A DNA stretch of 10,818 nt from Dichomitus squalens LYAD-421 SS1 (lineage: Eukaryota; Basidiomycota; Agaricomycetes; Polyporales; Polyporaceae), in contig NW_006766909.1 of NCBI RefSeq assembly GCF_000275845.1, positions 1 through 10,818 of the forward strand, in the 5' to 3' direction. The notes below the pieces were generated by a model. That model did not search any database, was not told the origin of the DNA, and saw only the letters and a program-made list of their open reading frames with translations. Position 1 is the stretch's first letter. Each line of letters begins with the position of its first letter. This document shows, in pieces, positions 1-7,952 of the stretch. Position numbers and translations under genes: made by a program.

Positions 1-25
1 GCAAGCAAGCACGCACAGACCCGGG

Positions 26-351
26 TGTCCCCGACAAATTGGTAAGTACACAATCTGTGTGATGCACCTTATAAGAGATCCTGTACAGAGGACTCTCAGT
101 CTAGTGGGAAGATCACTGACTGTATTAGGACTATACCTGTACAGAGGACTCTAAGAACCATATGAGTACAGTATAGTATGGGAATAGAAGATGAACATAC
201 CTCAGTCTAGTGGGAAGATCACTGACTGAGGAAAGGAAGGAGCGAAGCCAGCACTGTCTACAGCGCTGGCAGGTGGCAGTGCTTGTCTACTATAACAGGA
301 AGGTAAGGTAATCTAATCTAATCTGACACGTCACCTGACCGCATTCCGACA
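26..351 (-). repeat. 3' LTR of Ty1/copia element
   Basis: On the minus strand this begins TGTCGGAATG at 351, directly after a purine-rich stretch (GAGTGGGAG) that fits a polypurine tract. It ends GGGGACA at 26, so the ends have the TG...CA form with a short TGTC/GACA inverted match. The length of 326 bp is normal for a copia LTR. A TATAAG box candidate lies at 73-68 on the minus strand. The pol reading frame runs into the LTR and stops at 320-318. Positions 1-25 would then be host DNA flanking the retrotransposon, with CCGGG (21-25) as the candidate 5-bp target duplication. The inner boundary is well supported by the pol end. The outer boundary is inferred from terminal base pattern only, since the partner LTR is outside the window. 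Confidence 0.7.
80..228. repeat. Internal direct repeats in the LTR
   Basis: Two families of exact direct repeats overlap inside the LTR. A 28-bp unit starting CTCAGTCTAGTGGG occurs at 95-122 and 201-228. A 17-bp unit, CCTGTACAGAGGACTCT, occurs at 80-96 and 136-152. The repeats lie close to the TATAAG candidate on the minus strand, so they may be enhancer-like or simple slippage duplications. Function is inference. Confidence 0.85.
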
Positions 352-482
352 CTCCCACTCAAGCGCTGCCTAAGACCCATAGCCCGCATAAACCTCCAGT
401 GTTTCTCTCGAGGTAAGGCCTTTGTAAAAATGTCCGCTACCATTTCCTCCGTAGGTACCCATTGTATTTCAGCTTCTCCTGT
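318..482 (-). pseudogene. Copia Pol C-terminus (RNase H tail), severed piece
   Basis: Read on the minus strand from 482, this encodes the last part of a Ty1/copia polyprotein: TGEAEIQWVPTEEMVADIFT and then KALPREKHWRFMRAMGL, ending at a TAG at 320-318 inside the LTR. The VPTEEMVADIFTKALP block is the classic end of the copia RNase H domain. It is separated from the rest of pol (9968-10818) by the 9.5-kb DNA transposon. When the two parts are joined through one copy of the shared CTCCTGT, the frame is continuous, running from FHFLRDNLVA into TGEAEIQWV. The piece itself has no damage, so the copia gene was probably intact when it was hit. Confidence 0.92.
476..482. repeat. Target site duplication, left copy (CTCCTGT)
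   Basis: CTCCTGT here is repeated in direct orientation at 9968-9974, exactly outside the two inverted-repeat ends. Extending leftward gives an 8/9 match (TTCTCCTGT versus TGCTCCTGT), so an original 9-bp duplication with one mutation is possible. The restored copia reading frame supports this placement independently of the base match. Confidence 0.88.
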
Positions 483-922
483 CAGGGATATCAGTCAAAT
501 AAATTTTTCTGTCCTTATAGTTATAGTAAAACCCGAATTATTTGGCCCAAATGTTATAGTGGCCCCTCCATATATTTGAGAGGGTTGGAGAGATGCCCCT
601 CCCAGATATTCGAAGCAAACCCCAAATATTTGGGATGCATATAGGGAGTGAGGGCTCCCCCTCCCCAAATATTTGCCAAATATTTACTGTGAGCGCTACA
701 TAGGGAGGATCAGATTCTGCGTGCGCTGTGGGTCCCCTTGTGATTACTCCAAATATTTGTCAAATAATTCACCCAGATATTCTCCATTCAGTACGGCGGT
801 GTGCGCAGCAACGTGATGCTCATTCTGGCTAATCTATTACATGTTCTCGACTACATGTACAGACTACGTCTACGACTAGCGGAGGACAAGAGAGCATGTT
901 CGTGACAGAACAACCGCCCTCC
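483..922 (+). repeat. Left terminal inverted repeat (about 440 bp)
   Basis: This pairs with the reverse complement of 9541-9967. Shared blocks in the same order include ATAAATTTTTC, TATAGTTATAGTAAAACCC, TTTGGCCCAAATGTTATAG, CCAGATATT, CCCCAAATATTT, GCGGTGTGCGC and CAGAACAACCGCCCTCC, which ends both repeats. The palindromic motif CAAATATTTG or close variants recur many times, which is the look of subterminal transposase-binding sites. Small indels make the left copy about 13 bp longer than the right. The similarity stops abruptly at 922, shortly before the first cargo ORF at 948. Confidence 0.93.
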
Positions 923-947
923 AAATTTCCAAGTGAGAAACAATAGA

Positions 948-1340
948 ATGGCGAGTTACGCTGAACGTTTGCAGGCATCTGCGCGTGGGCAGGATCCTGA
1001 GACACCTTGGGTGCGCCAGCTCTGCGATGACATGCTCGTCGCCGCTGTCGACACCAAGCGGGTGCTGTTGTTGCTGTAGCGCGTGAACACCGAGGTCGAC
1101 GTGCCCGCGCTCGACATGGAGCTGCGCCACGTGCTGGACGCCATCGAACTCGCGCTCGACACCAGTGGCCGCCCGCTCCGGGTGCTAAACGGCGAGTTCC
1201 CGCGCTCGGATCTCTTGTCACCGGTCTTGCCGTTGGGTCCGCCATGGCGTCGTTCCGGGCTTCCGCGAGCTTGCGACGACCGGAACGGAGAGTCGGAGGA
1301 AGGACCCCATGCGCCGCTCCCGTTCAGACTGGATTCGTGA
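948..1340 (+). pseudogene. Unknown protein fragment with one in-frame stop
   Basis: An ATG at 948, 26 bp inside the left inverted repeat, opens a frame of about 130 codons ending at 1340. It is interrupted by a single TAG at 1077-1079. The protein starts MASYAERLQASARG and continues through a helical, acidic part (DMELRHVLDAIELALDTSGR). From about 1242 another frame (MASFRASASLRR, then LLAIADICLPPELALEGL) also looks protein-like, so a frameshift or intron near 1230 is possible. I do not recognise the family. It could be captured host coding DNA or a remnant of the element's own gene, since it lies directly inside the terminal repeat. Codon choice is GC-rich like the other cargo. Confidence 0.4.
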
Positions 1341-1378
1341 CGTTGCTTGCGATCGCGGACATCTGCTTGCCACCCGAA

Positions 1379-2580
1379 CTAGCGCTTGAGGGGCTTGTGC
1401 AAGCGTCTCGAGGGTAATGTCGTGCGCCGACGACGGACTCGTCGGGGATGTCGCTGTCGTGCCCTTGCCTTGCGAGCGCCACGCTTGTGTCGCTTATGAG
1501 TGGAGGTTGAGCGGCAGCCTGACTCGCCCTCCACCTCCGCTTTGGCATCGTCATCGTGCTGGTCGTGATGGTCATCAAGGAAGTCCATAGCGCTCCCTTA
1601 CTCAGTCTCGCCGTCGGCAACAGGCGGGAGTGTGATCAGACTCTCATGCTTGTGCTCGAACGCAGGACCCGAGGATCGAGACTGTGAGAGGTTGCGAGAG
1701 GTACGACGGGATGTACCCTCCCCAATGACGACCGAGTTCCGAACAGATAGACGGCAGGAGTGAGGAATGGAAGAAAGGCGATGGCCCTGCACAGAGGCGA
1801 TAGAGATGTTGCAAGTATGTCCACGGATCGAAGGCCGGCCCACCAAACGCACCGGAGGTACACTTAGAATCGTCCTTGTGTCTGTCGAGGAGACAGAAGT
1901 CATTGTTGGCCAAAAACTCTGCAACGGGGAGGGTCACACCGGAGAAACGCTGCTGAGGCTGAGGGGAGATGGGCTCAGTGACGTCTGAGCTGGAGGACGA
2001 GAGGGAGCGGGCAGAGCGGATCGCGCCTGGGGCGCATGGCCGGACTGGAGGACGTGACCAGATTCGGCGGTGTCCTCAATGCGCCTGTAAGCATTTTACC
2101 ACAGAGCGACACACAAGGAGGATGAGGACATACCAGTAGTGATGGAGGTATAGAACTTGGCGGGCTTGGGGAGTTTCCAACCCTCCGTGGGTTGGAAGAC
2201 GTCTTGCGCCGGGTGCCTTCTTGGTCAGGACGATACACGTCCAAGCTGTTCTTCCCGCTCCTTTGTCGCGTGGGCCTCGAGAAGCAGATGTTTTCTGGCC
2301 CTTGAAGAGACCACAGCAGGCGTAGACAGCAAAGCGGGAGAGGCAGCCGAGCCCGACGTTGCGAGCCACCTACGGCTACAGAGATATAGATTACTCACCG
2401 TCTGCTGCGGTTGCTCCACCGGTGTCTCATCCTTGCCTCTCCTCCCGCCGCCGTCTCAGCTTCCTCACTCCTGCGTCGTCCGGGCAGCCAGGGGATGGTG
2501 GAGGTCGTGTGCAAGGTCGAGGGCAAGACGGAAGTTGAAGGATGGTGGGGCGATGGGGTAGGGATGGTGGTGGATAGCAT
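1379..2580 (-). pseudogene. Unknown minus-strand multi-exon gene fragment
   Basis: A minus-strand ATG at 2580 (MLSTTIPTPSPHHPSTS) follows a pyrimidine-rich promoter-like tract. Protein-like pieces continue in shifting frames: KDETPVEQPQQT; RARKHLLLEAHATKEREEQL; DVFQPTEGWKLPKPAKFYTS (about 2200-2130). A candidate intron follows (GTATGT donor about 2127, TTACAG acceptor about 2080). Then come a Ser-rich stretch, FLANNDFCLLDRHKDDSKC and GPAFDPWTYLQHLYRL (about 1920-1800). The last piece is MDFLDDHHDQHDDDAK followed by an Arg/Lys-rich tail ending at 1379. A TAA (1600-1598) lies just before that last piece in the same frame. I do not recognise the family. The shared signs of capture are a retained candidate intron, a retained upstream region, and several frameshifts. 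A degenerate transposase cannot be excluded but no catalytic pattern is visible. Confidence 0.4.
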
Positions 2581-2760
2581 TGTGGGGGATGCTGTGTGAG
2601 GGGAGGTGGTAGAGAGAGGGCTGGGCTCTGTTCTAGGAGGCCGACGGAGGGAAGAAGGGCAACGGTGAGGAAGGAAGAGGGCGCGTGGAGAGAAGCGAGA
2701 GATAGAGAAGAGGGAGAAATGCTGGCGGGGCCAGGCGGGCGCCAAGTTGTCAGGTACATA
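2581..2760 (-). promoter_or_regulatory. Pyrimidine-rich promoter/5' UTR-like tract
   Basis: Read on the minus strand this stretch is dominated by C and T (CTCTTCTCTATCTCTCGCTT, CCCTCTCTCTACCACC), as is common just upstream of start codons in filamentous fungi. It ends at the ATG at 2580 of the unknown minus-strand gene. This suggests the captured segment included the gene's 5' flank. No clear TATA box was seen. Confidence 0.4.
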
Positions 2761-2809
2761 CGGCTCGGCGGTCGCCTCCCCACCCCCAGCGCTTATGAGT
2801 CGTGAATAG

Positions 2810-2831
2810 GGTACGTACCTAAGTACTTAGG
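2810..2831. repeat. Two overlapping perfect palindromes
   Basis: GGTACGTACC (2810-2819) and CCTAAGTACTTAGG (2818-2831) are each their own reverse complement and overlap by two bases. They lie in the gap between the minus-strand fragment's upstream tract and the next cargo segment, so they may mark a join between captured pieces or a dimeric binding site. Purpose unknown. Confidence 0.8.
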
Positions 2832-2923
2832 CCAGTGCCATGTCCTGCACAGCCGCAAACGAATACGTTGCTAGGCAATATCTACAACGAACCAGAGCCT
2901 AACAGTCTACAGAGCTTGGGCAG

Positions 2924-3625
2924 TTGAGAGGGAGATCGAACATGGGGCGACGTGTTCGGCACAATTTCAGTCCTGTCTGTGTCCCTCCTCGCTCGCTGCT
3001 CTCGCCTGCGAAAGAGGAGAGAGGCTCTCACACCAGCTGGATTGGCCAACCCCGTGACCCCCGCAGAAATACATCCAACAGCCTTTCTCCCATCAATCCC
3101 ATCTACCTTCCCAGCATTTGCATGACAACCTACGATGGCCAGCGCCAGATGGTTAATCAAGTAGCCCAGGGTGCACCTCAACGACGTACCTTCCGCATAT
3201 TCTTGGGTTATCAAGGTACGCCTGCATCTCCGTACGCTCCCGGGTCTCATGCAGAACCTGATGAGACGGCCATGAGCAAGCAGCTGGAGCTGGAGCTGGC
3301 GCTGACGGTCTTGAGCGCAAACATACCGCAGAGGTGACGTGTGCGACCTGGGCCATGAGCGGCCCTACGCCCCAGCCTTCCGCCTATCCTATATGAAACA
3401 CGAGAAGTGTGGTCGGATTCAGTGCAAAATGCAAGATCTCCTTTGTATGGGAAGATACGAATCTCAAGGAGGCCCCGGCGGACAACCATCTGCATGATAA
3501 GCGGCTGCTGGAATGGAGCCTCCCGTAGCACCAGTGTCTCCACGGAGTCCGTCATGGTGTGTATGGATGTTGCAGTGTTATACGTGAGCCATAAACTGTG
3601 CAAACGGCCCAACGCAAGCTGTTAG
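2924..3625 (+). other. Unclassified cargo stretch, possible degraded coding DNA
   Basis: A frame at 2924-3337 encodes 137 residues. Its later part looks more protein-like than its start: MTTYDGQRQMVNQVAQGAPQ (from 3121), TFRIFLGYQ, then MSKQLELELALTVLSANIPQ (3272-3331). The sequence at 3214-3252 (GTACGC to CATGCAG) could be a short intron. In the same frame as the last block, a few bases further on, GDVCDLGHERPYAPAFRLSY can be read after a one-base shift. Positions 3360-3625 should hold the N-terminal lobe of the kinase that follows, but I cannot find a glycine loop or the VAIK lysine there. No family was recognised, and this may include promoter and 5' coding DNA of the kinase gene. Confidence 0.3.
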
Positions 3626-3790
3626 TACGTGCTGAGCAAGGAGAAGATCGCGCGGACGAAGCAGGAGTCGTAGACACATCCGTTTTAAATCATAAACATA
3701 TGGTACACGTTCCAAGACACTGCGAACCTGAATATGGTCATGGACTTTGTCCCTGGCGGCGAGCTGTTCATGTTGTTACGAAGGTACAAT
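3626..3790 (+). pseudogene. PKA-type AGC kinase fragment, N-lobe part
   Basis: After a TTAG acceptor (3622-3625) the frame reads YVLSKEKIARTKQ, the alpha-B/C approach of cAMP-dependent protein kinase catalytic subunits. After a TAG and a frameshift, HPF, a stop, and then IINIWYTFQDTANLNMVMDF follow, with VPGGELFMLLRRYN at the end. This corresponds to the strands up to the hinge and alpha-D of PKA (compare family pattern [27 protein letters not shown]). The exon ends in phase 0 at 3790, followed by a GTGAG donor. The glycine loop and catalytic VAIK lysine are not found. The rest of the kinase resumes at 6610 in matching phase, so this is one gene split by about 2.8 kb of foreign sequence. Confidence 0.82.
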
Positions 3791-3829
3791 GTGAGTTCGT
3801 CCTGTACTCATAGCATACCGTGGGTGCTC

Positions 3830-4189
3830 ATGGGCCCCGAATACCGCCGTATCTTGAACGAGCCGAGAACCAACACGGTAGGCCTGCTCATCTTGCGAGG
3901 ACAGAGATGGCTGGATAGACAGCACACATCTCCCTCTCTCCTCGTGGACACCTTTCATTCCATCGCCTGCCCACATAACTCCCTCCCTCGCCCCCGTCCC
4001 CTCTACTTCCCCGTCCACGGCCGCCCCCAGCTGTCGCTCGCCTTCTCGCATTGCCCGTCTCACAATAAACACTTGTCTATATAGGGCCATCCTCCGTTTG
4101 CTCTCCACGACGCTCTCAGACAACACACACCTCGCCGCCGTTCAACTCAACAAAAGAGTTATTGAATAGGCGCATACACAAGGCCAGTC
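3830..4189 (+). promoter_or_regulatory. Captured promoter and 5' UTR of the KRE6-like gene
   Basis: A strongly C/T-rich tract (about 3925-4040) is followed by a TATATA box at 4078-4083 and then an A/C-rich leader up to the ATG at 4190. This order (CT tract, TATA, leader of about 100 nt) is a normal basidiomycete promoter arrangement. It shows the copy began upstream of the gene. The left edge of this captured segment lies somewhere between 3800 and 3925 and cannot be placed exactly. Confidence 0.55.
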
Positions 4190-6606
4190 ATGTACCGCAG
4201 ACGCGACTCCCAGAATGGTCGCACCGCCTACTCCTCCGCGGACACGTATCGCTCTCACAACTCGAACCCGCCTCCAACCGCAGCGCCAAACGACTCGAGT
4301 GAGGACGAGTTCCAGCTTCAGCGCAATATGTCCACCCCAATTGCCAACAACTTCGCGTGTCGTAAGTCCACGGACAGCACGCGCAATAACGCTCCTTTGG
4401 TTCCTCCCCGGCCCTTCTTCCCCGAGGGCTGGGCGCGCCAGTCTTGGAGCGGATCCTTCGAAAGCACGTCGTTGACTGGCGAGCAGAGCGATCCTGATAG
4501 CGCGCCTCCCGCCGCAAGTCATCCGCAGACGCGACCACGCGACCTTCTCAACGCGGTGCAGCTGCCCGCTCCCTTCGTGCCTTCACCAGCCCTACCCAGC
4601 CAGCGCAGCCAGTCTCTTCCAGTAACCCTCGTCCTCGCACCAGGAACCATTGCAGACGCTCGTCCGTGGCCAGCGAGTACGCCCCCGAAGCCGAGAGCAA
4701 GGATGGAACGGTTGCTGCCTCCCCGACACTCTCGCCTGTGACTGCCAACACGCCCACATCCGCGACTCCCTTCATGCCGAAACCGTTCGACACCGCGAGG
4801 AACTCGTTCTACGGCACGATGCCCGCCGGTGCTGCTCCATCTCTTGTCGCAGGACCGCGTCCACCGCCGTCCTCCTTCCCCTTTCAATCGCACCCAGGCA
4901 ACCCAGACCCCGGCCTTCCCCTCCCGGGCATGGGTGGACGTGCTTCGATTGAGAGCATCCGTGCTCGGGAGAGCACATATCCTCATGGCCACCATCACTC
5001 TCCAGCACGGGCACGGTCTTGCAGGTGCCGGCATTGCCGGGCGGCACGAGCAGCAGCGATCTCGCATGGGATCTTGGGCGCCCGTACGCGCCGTTCATGG
5101 AAATAAGTATGGTGCCGGCGTCCCCAGCCGCGAGGGCAGCGCTACCCCTACCAGCCCGATGGGCAGCCGTATTTACATGAACAGCGCAGCGGCGGCAATG
5201 GCTGGCAGCAGCCAAGCTCTGAACCAGGATTTCTGTAAGTTAGTTTCTGAGCGTGCGACATTCCCAGAGGCGAGATGACTGACTGGTCTCTTTTATTCAT
5301 CCGACTCTTCGCACAGGCACCAACGCCACGCACATCCCGAGCAGTGAGCACACAATCGAGCCCAGCCATCAGCATGCATGCGCCGTTCTTTGGCCATCGT
5401 CGCTCCCGACATCTTCGGTCCGGTCGCCGCCGTCGTACTACACATATCCGCTTGGGCAGTCGAACTCCTCGCTCTCCGCGCATTCCCGCAAGTCGCGGCG
5501 GTCCATGCCCTCCTTAAGGCTCTCGCACAAGCTCGAGAAGGAGGACAAGCCATGGCTCAGCCAGCGCGACTGGCGCGACCGCGCCTCGTGGTGGCTCATG
5601 TTCTTCATGCTGTTTTTCGGGATTGGAGGCGCCGCGGTCCTCTGCTTCTTCGGGTGGCAGGACGTGAAGATGCTCATGGACTCGGACTTGTGCCAGGTCC
5701 TGGACAAGAACTTCGACACACTCGACCTGCAGAATAGATGGACGCGCGACGTCGAGCTTGGTGGGTTCGGCAACGGGGAGTTTGAGATGATGACGGCCTC
5801 GGACTCGAACCTGTTCGTGCAGAATGGCGAGCTGTACATCTTGCCGACGCTCACATCGGACGCCATTGGGAAGGCTGCTATACTAGACGGCGGCTCGTTC
5901 AATCTCGGTGACGACTGCACGAGCAACAACAAGGTCAGACTTTTCACGCTGGTTCCTACCTTCTCGTTTTGGCTCAGGCGTGTGATGCTAAACTCTTCTG
6001 TTGTTTGTGTCTTCACACACTTTGTGGTGTCATTTAAGACTGCCTGTTCCGTCAAGTCGAACAACCAAACGGGCGCGACCATCCAGCCAGTCCAGTACGC
6101 ACGGATCAGCACGATTAACTCTGCCACCATCGCGTTCGGCAAGGTGGAGGTTCGCGCGAAGTTGCCTCAGGGTGACTAGCTCTAGCCCACGATCTGGATG
6201 CTACCCAAAGACAACAAGTATGGCGCATGGCCGCTCAGCGGTGAGATCGATGTGCGTATATTCTCTCTTCCCCACACTGTATCACCGAGAACTGACTTTG
6301 AGCGGATCTTCTAGATTATGGAATCACTCGGCAATGGCATCTCGTACCCCGCCCTGGGCTCTAACTTTGTGCGCTCCACGCTCAACTAAGGGTGCTCGCG
6401 AGCGTGCAGACGTCCATCTTCGGCTGGTGGTCGCAGAAGCGCTCGTCGTACACGGACGACTTCCACGTATACGCGCTCGAGTGAACGCCAGATTGGATGC
6501 GCTTCTACGTCGACTCGCGCATGGAGGCGATGATGAACTTGAAGATCACGGGCAAGGGGGGCAAGGACTTCTTCAAGCGAGGCCACTACCCTGCCACGGC
6601 CGCTGA
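4190..6606 (+). pseudogene. KRE6/SKN1-like beta-glucan synthesis protein, truncated
   Basis: KRE6/SKN1 proteins are type II membrane proteins with a GH16-like lumenal domain needed for beta-1,6-glucan in fungal cell walls. The copy starts MYRRRDSQNGRTAYSS and has a long Ser/Pro-rich cytosolic region with frame changes near 4617, 5000 and 5100. An intron (5235-5316) follows, then KEDKPWLSQRDWRDRASWW, one membrane segment (MFFMLFFGIGGAAVLCFF) and the SKN1 signature (WTRDVELGGFGNGEFEMMT, GELYILPTLTSDAIG). Introns at 5934-6038 and 6252-6314 are in phase 0. The GH16 catalytic motif is intact across the latter (GEID then IMES). Damage: TAG at 6177 and 6183 in place of the two Trp of WLWP, TAA/frameshift at 6387, TGA at 6482. 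The frame is last recognisable at DFFKRGHYPATA, so the C-terminal part of the domain is missing. It lies inside the kinase intron. Confidence 0.92.
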
Positions 6607-6609
6607 CAG

Positions 6610-7195
6610 CGCTTCCCAGACCCCGTAGCAAAACTCTACGCCGCAAATGTCGCGCTCGCGCTCAACTATCTCCACTGAAAGGGCATCATCTACTGAGAAT
6701 TGAAGCCTGAATACATGGATCAAGATCGCAGATTTCGGCTTCGCCAAGCACTGCACGATGACCGTCTGGACGCTGCGTGGTACCTCAGACTACCTTGCAC
6801 CCGAGGTGAGAGCCAGCTCCCCTGACAACATCCTTGCCCGTCTCCGCGATCTTCGCTGACTCCAGCTGCAAGGCAAATGATGTCAAGCTGGCATTACACA
6901 ATGCTACAGGTACAACTAGGCACTATCTGATGTACGTAGCTTACTGGCAACGTGTGGTACAATAACAGTGTGGATTGGTACGCCCTTGGGGTGCTCATCT
7001 TCAAGATGCTCTCCGGGCTGCCGCTGTTCCACGAGCCAGACATCTCGCCCGTCGTGTCGTGCGAGAAGATCGCGTGGGGCCTGGCGTGCATAATGGCCGG
7101 CGTTCAACGCAAACACTACCGATCTGAGCTAAAGGAGTATCAAGTGGTGGGCGCTGTGTAATTAGGCGGAGAGTGTAGCCGGGGACCAGGACCAG
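6610..7195 (+). pseudogene. PKA-type kinase fragment, C-lobe part
   Basis: After an ACAG acceptor (6606-6609) the frame gives RFPDPVAKLYAANVALALNY, typical PKA alpha-E. The catalytic loop YRDLKPEN has become Y-stop-ELKPEY (TGA 6694-6696; Asp to Glu, Asn to Tyr), with another TGA at 6676. After a frameshift, WIKIADFGFAKH keeps the DFG motif (6731-6739), then VWTLRGTSDYLAPE is the activation segment. An intron starts at 6806. Then NSVDWYALGVLIFKMLSGLP and CEKI (to about 7072) match alpha-F/G. Further on FNANTTDL is readable in another frame, then similarity fades. No C-terminal tail was found. It continues the piece at 3626-3790 with nothing missing at the split. In life the enzyme phosphorylates Ser/Thr under cAMP control; this copy cannot be active. 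Confidence 0.88.
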
Positions 7196-7244
7196 CAAAG
7201 CACCAAGGACAAACATATTCTCCTGTCGAGCTCAAGTGAGCAGG

Positions 7245-7287
7245 TTAGACGCTTGACGCGCCTGCCACAGGCGCGTCAAGCGTCTAA
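7245..7287. repeat. Perfect 20-bp hairpin (3-nt loop)
   Basis: The arm at 7245-7264 (TTAGACGCTTG...CGCCTG) is exactly complementary to 7268-7287, with CCA as loop. It is GC-rich and has no poly-T tract, so it is not a bacterial-type terminator. It sits between the kinase and Yth1 fragments, close to where the two captured pieces must join. Confidence 0.95.
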
Positions 7288-7339
7288 ATTCTGCACTCTG
7301 CCACGTCTCCCTCTTGCGCAGGCCTTCATCTGTCTCCTT

Positions 7340-7939
7340 CCGCTCGTCTCTGTGTCTCTGCCTATCCGCCATGCACCCGGCACCCGTCTCCAGACTCCAC
7401 CGGTTGAATTCTCTGTCCGTCTACTGCACTGTTTTCTCAGACACGCCGCGTGCTCTGTGCAGAACTCCAACCCGCCAAATCATCTGCTCATGCAGCCTCG
7501 TGAACGCGAATGCTTGGCGACCGTCTGTTAGCACTGGCTATGTGGGCTATCTAAGAAGGGCGACACATGTGAGTCTTGCAAGAGTACAACCTCTGCTGCA
7601 TGCCCAAGTGCTGATGGTATGCCAAGTATGGCTACTGATCTGCTGGTGACGAGTGTTTTTACACGTATCCTGAGGGTGGAGTGTCCAGATTACAACAGAG
7701 GCTTCTGCAAGCTTGGTACGTATTTCTCTTTTCCACCTTCATGGACATGCTGTAATCCTTCTCATGACGAATGCTCACTTCTATTATTCTGGTGTGATAT
7801 CTTGTACAGGCTCGAACTGTCCCCGCAAACACATACGCAGGGGAGCATGCCAACTATACCTCACCAACTTCTGCCCTCTGGGACCCGACTGCCCCCACAG
7901 CCAGTATGCGCATCTGCCAGCAGATCTCACCCATCCTTG
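7340..7939 (+). pseudogene. Yth1/CPSF30-like CCCH zinc-finger fragment
   Basis: Yth1/CPSF30 binds the AAUAAA signal in the mRNA cleavage and polyadenylation complex through five CCCH fingers. The copy shows traces of finger one (IRHAP, about 7367-7381), then PRERECLATVC with a TAG at 7529-7531 and HWLCGLSKKGDTCE (finger two, one Cys changed to Ser). Next is a frameshifted finger three (KYGY, stop, SAGDECFYTYPEGG). Best preserved is finger four, VECPDYNRGFCKLG, then a 94-bp intron (7716-7809), then SNCPRKHIRRGACQLYL and TNFCPLGPDCPHSQ. Finger five has lost the normal position of its final His. The intron splits the Gly codon exactly as a spliced gene would. Several frameshifts make it non-functional. 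The fragment ends near 7939, where the transcription factor piece begins. Confidence 0.87.
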
Positions 7940-7952
7940 ACCAGGTCGGCTA

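Noticed and set aside
462..644. 60-codon plus-strand ORF at the left edge of the element
   Set aside because: It crosses the junction from antisense copia pol into the inverted repeat; a chance frame.
5438..6142. 234-residue minus-strand ORF
   Set aside because: It is the antisense shadow of the well-supported KRE6 membrane and SKN1 region, with no motif of its own.
7245..7287. Hairpin as a transcription terminator or tRNA/ncRNA gene
   Set aside because: No T-run follows, the sequence is eukaryotic, and the 3-nt loop perfect stem does not resemble a tRNA arm set.
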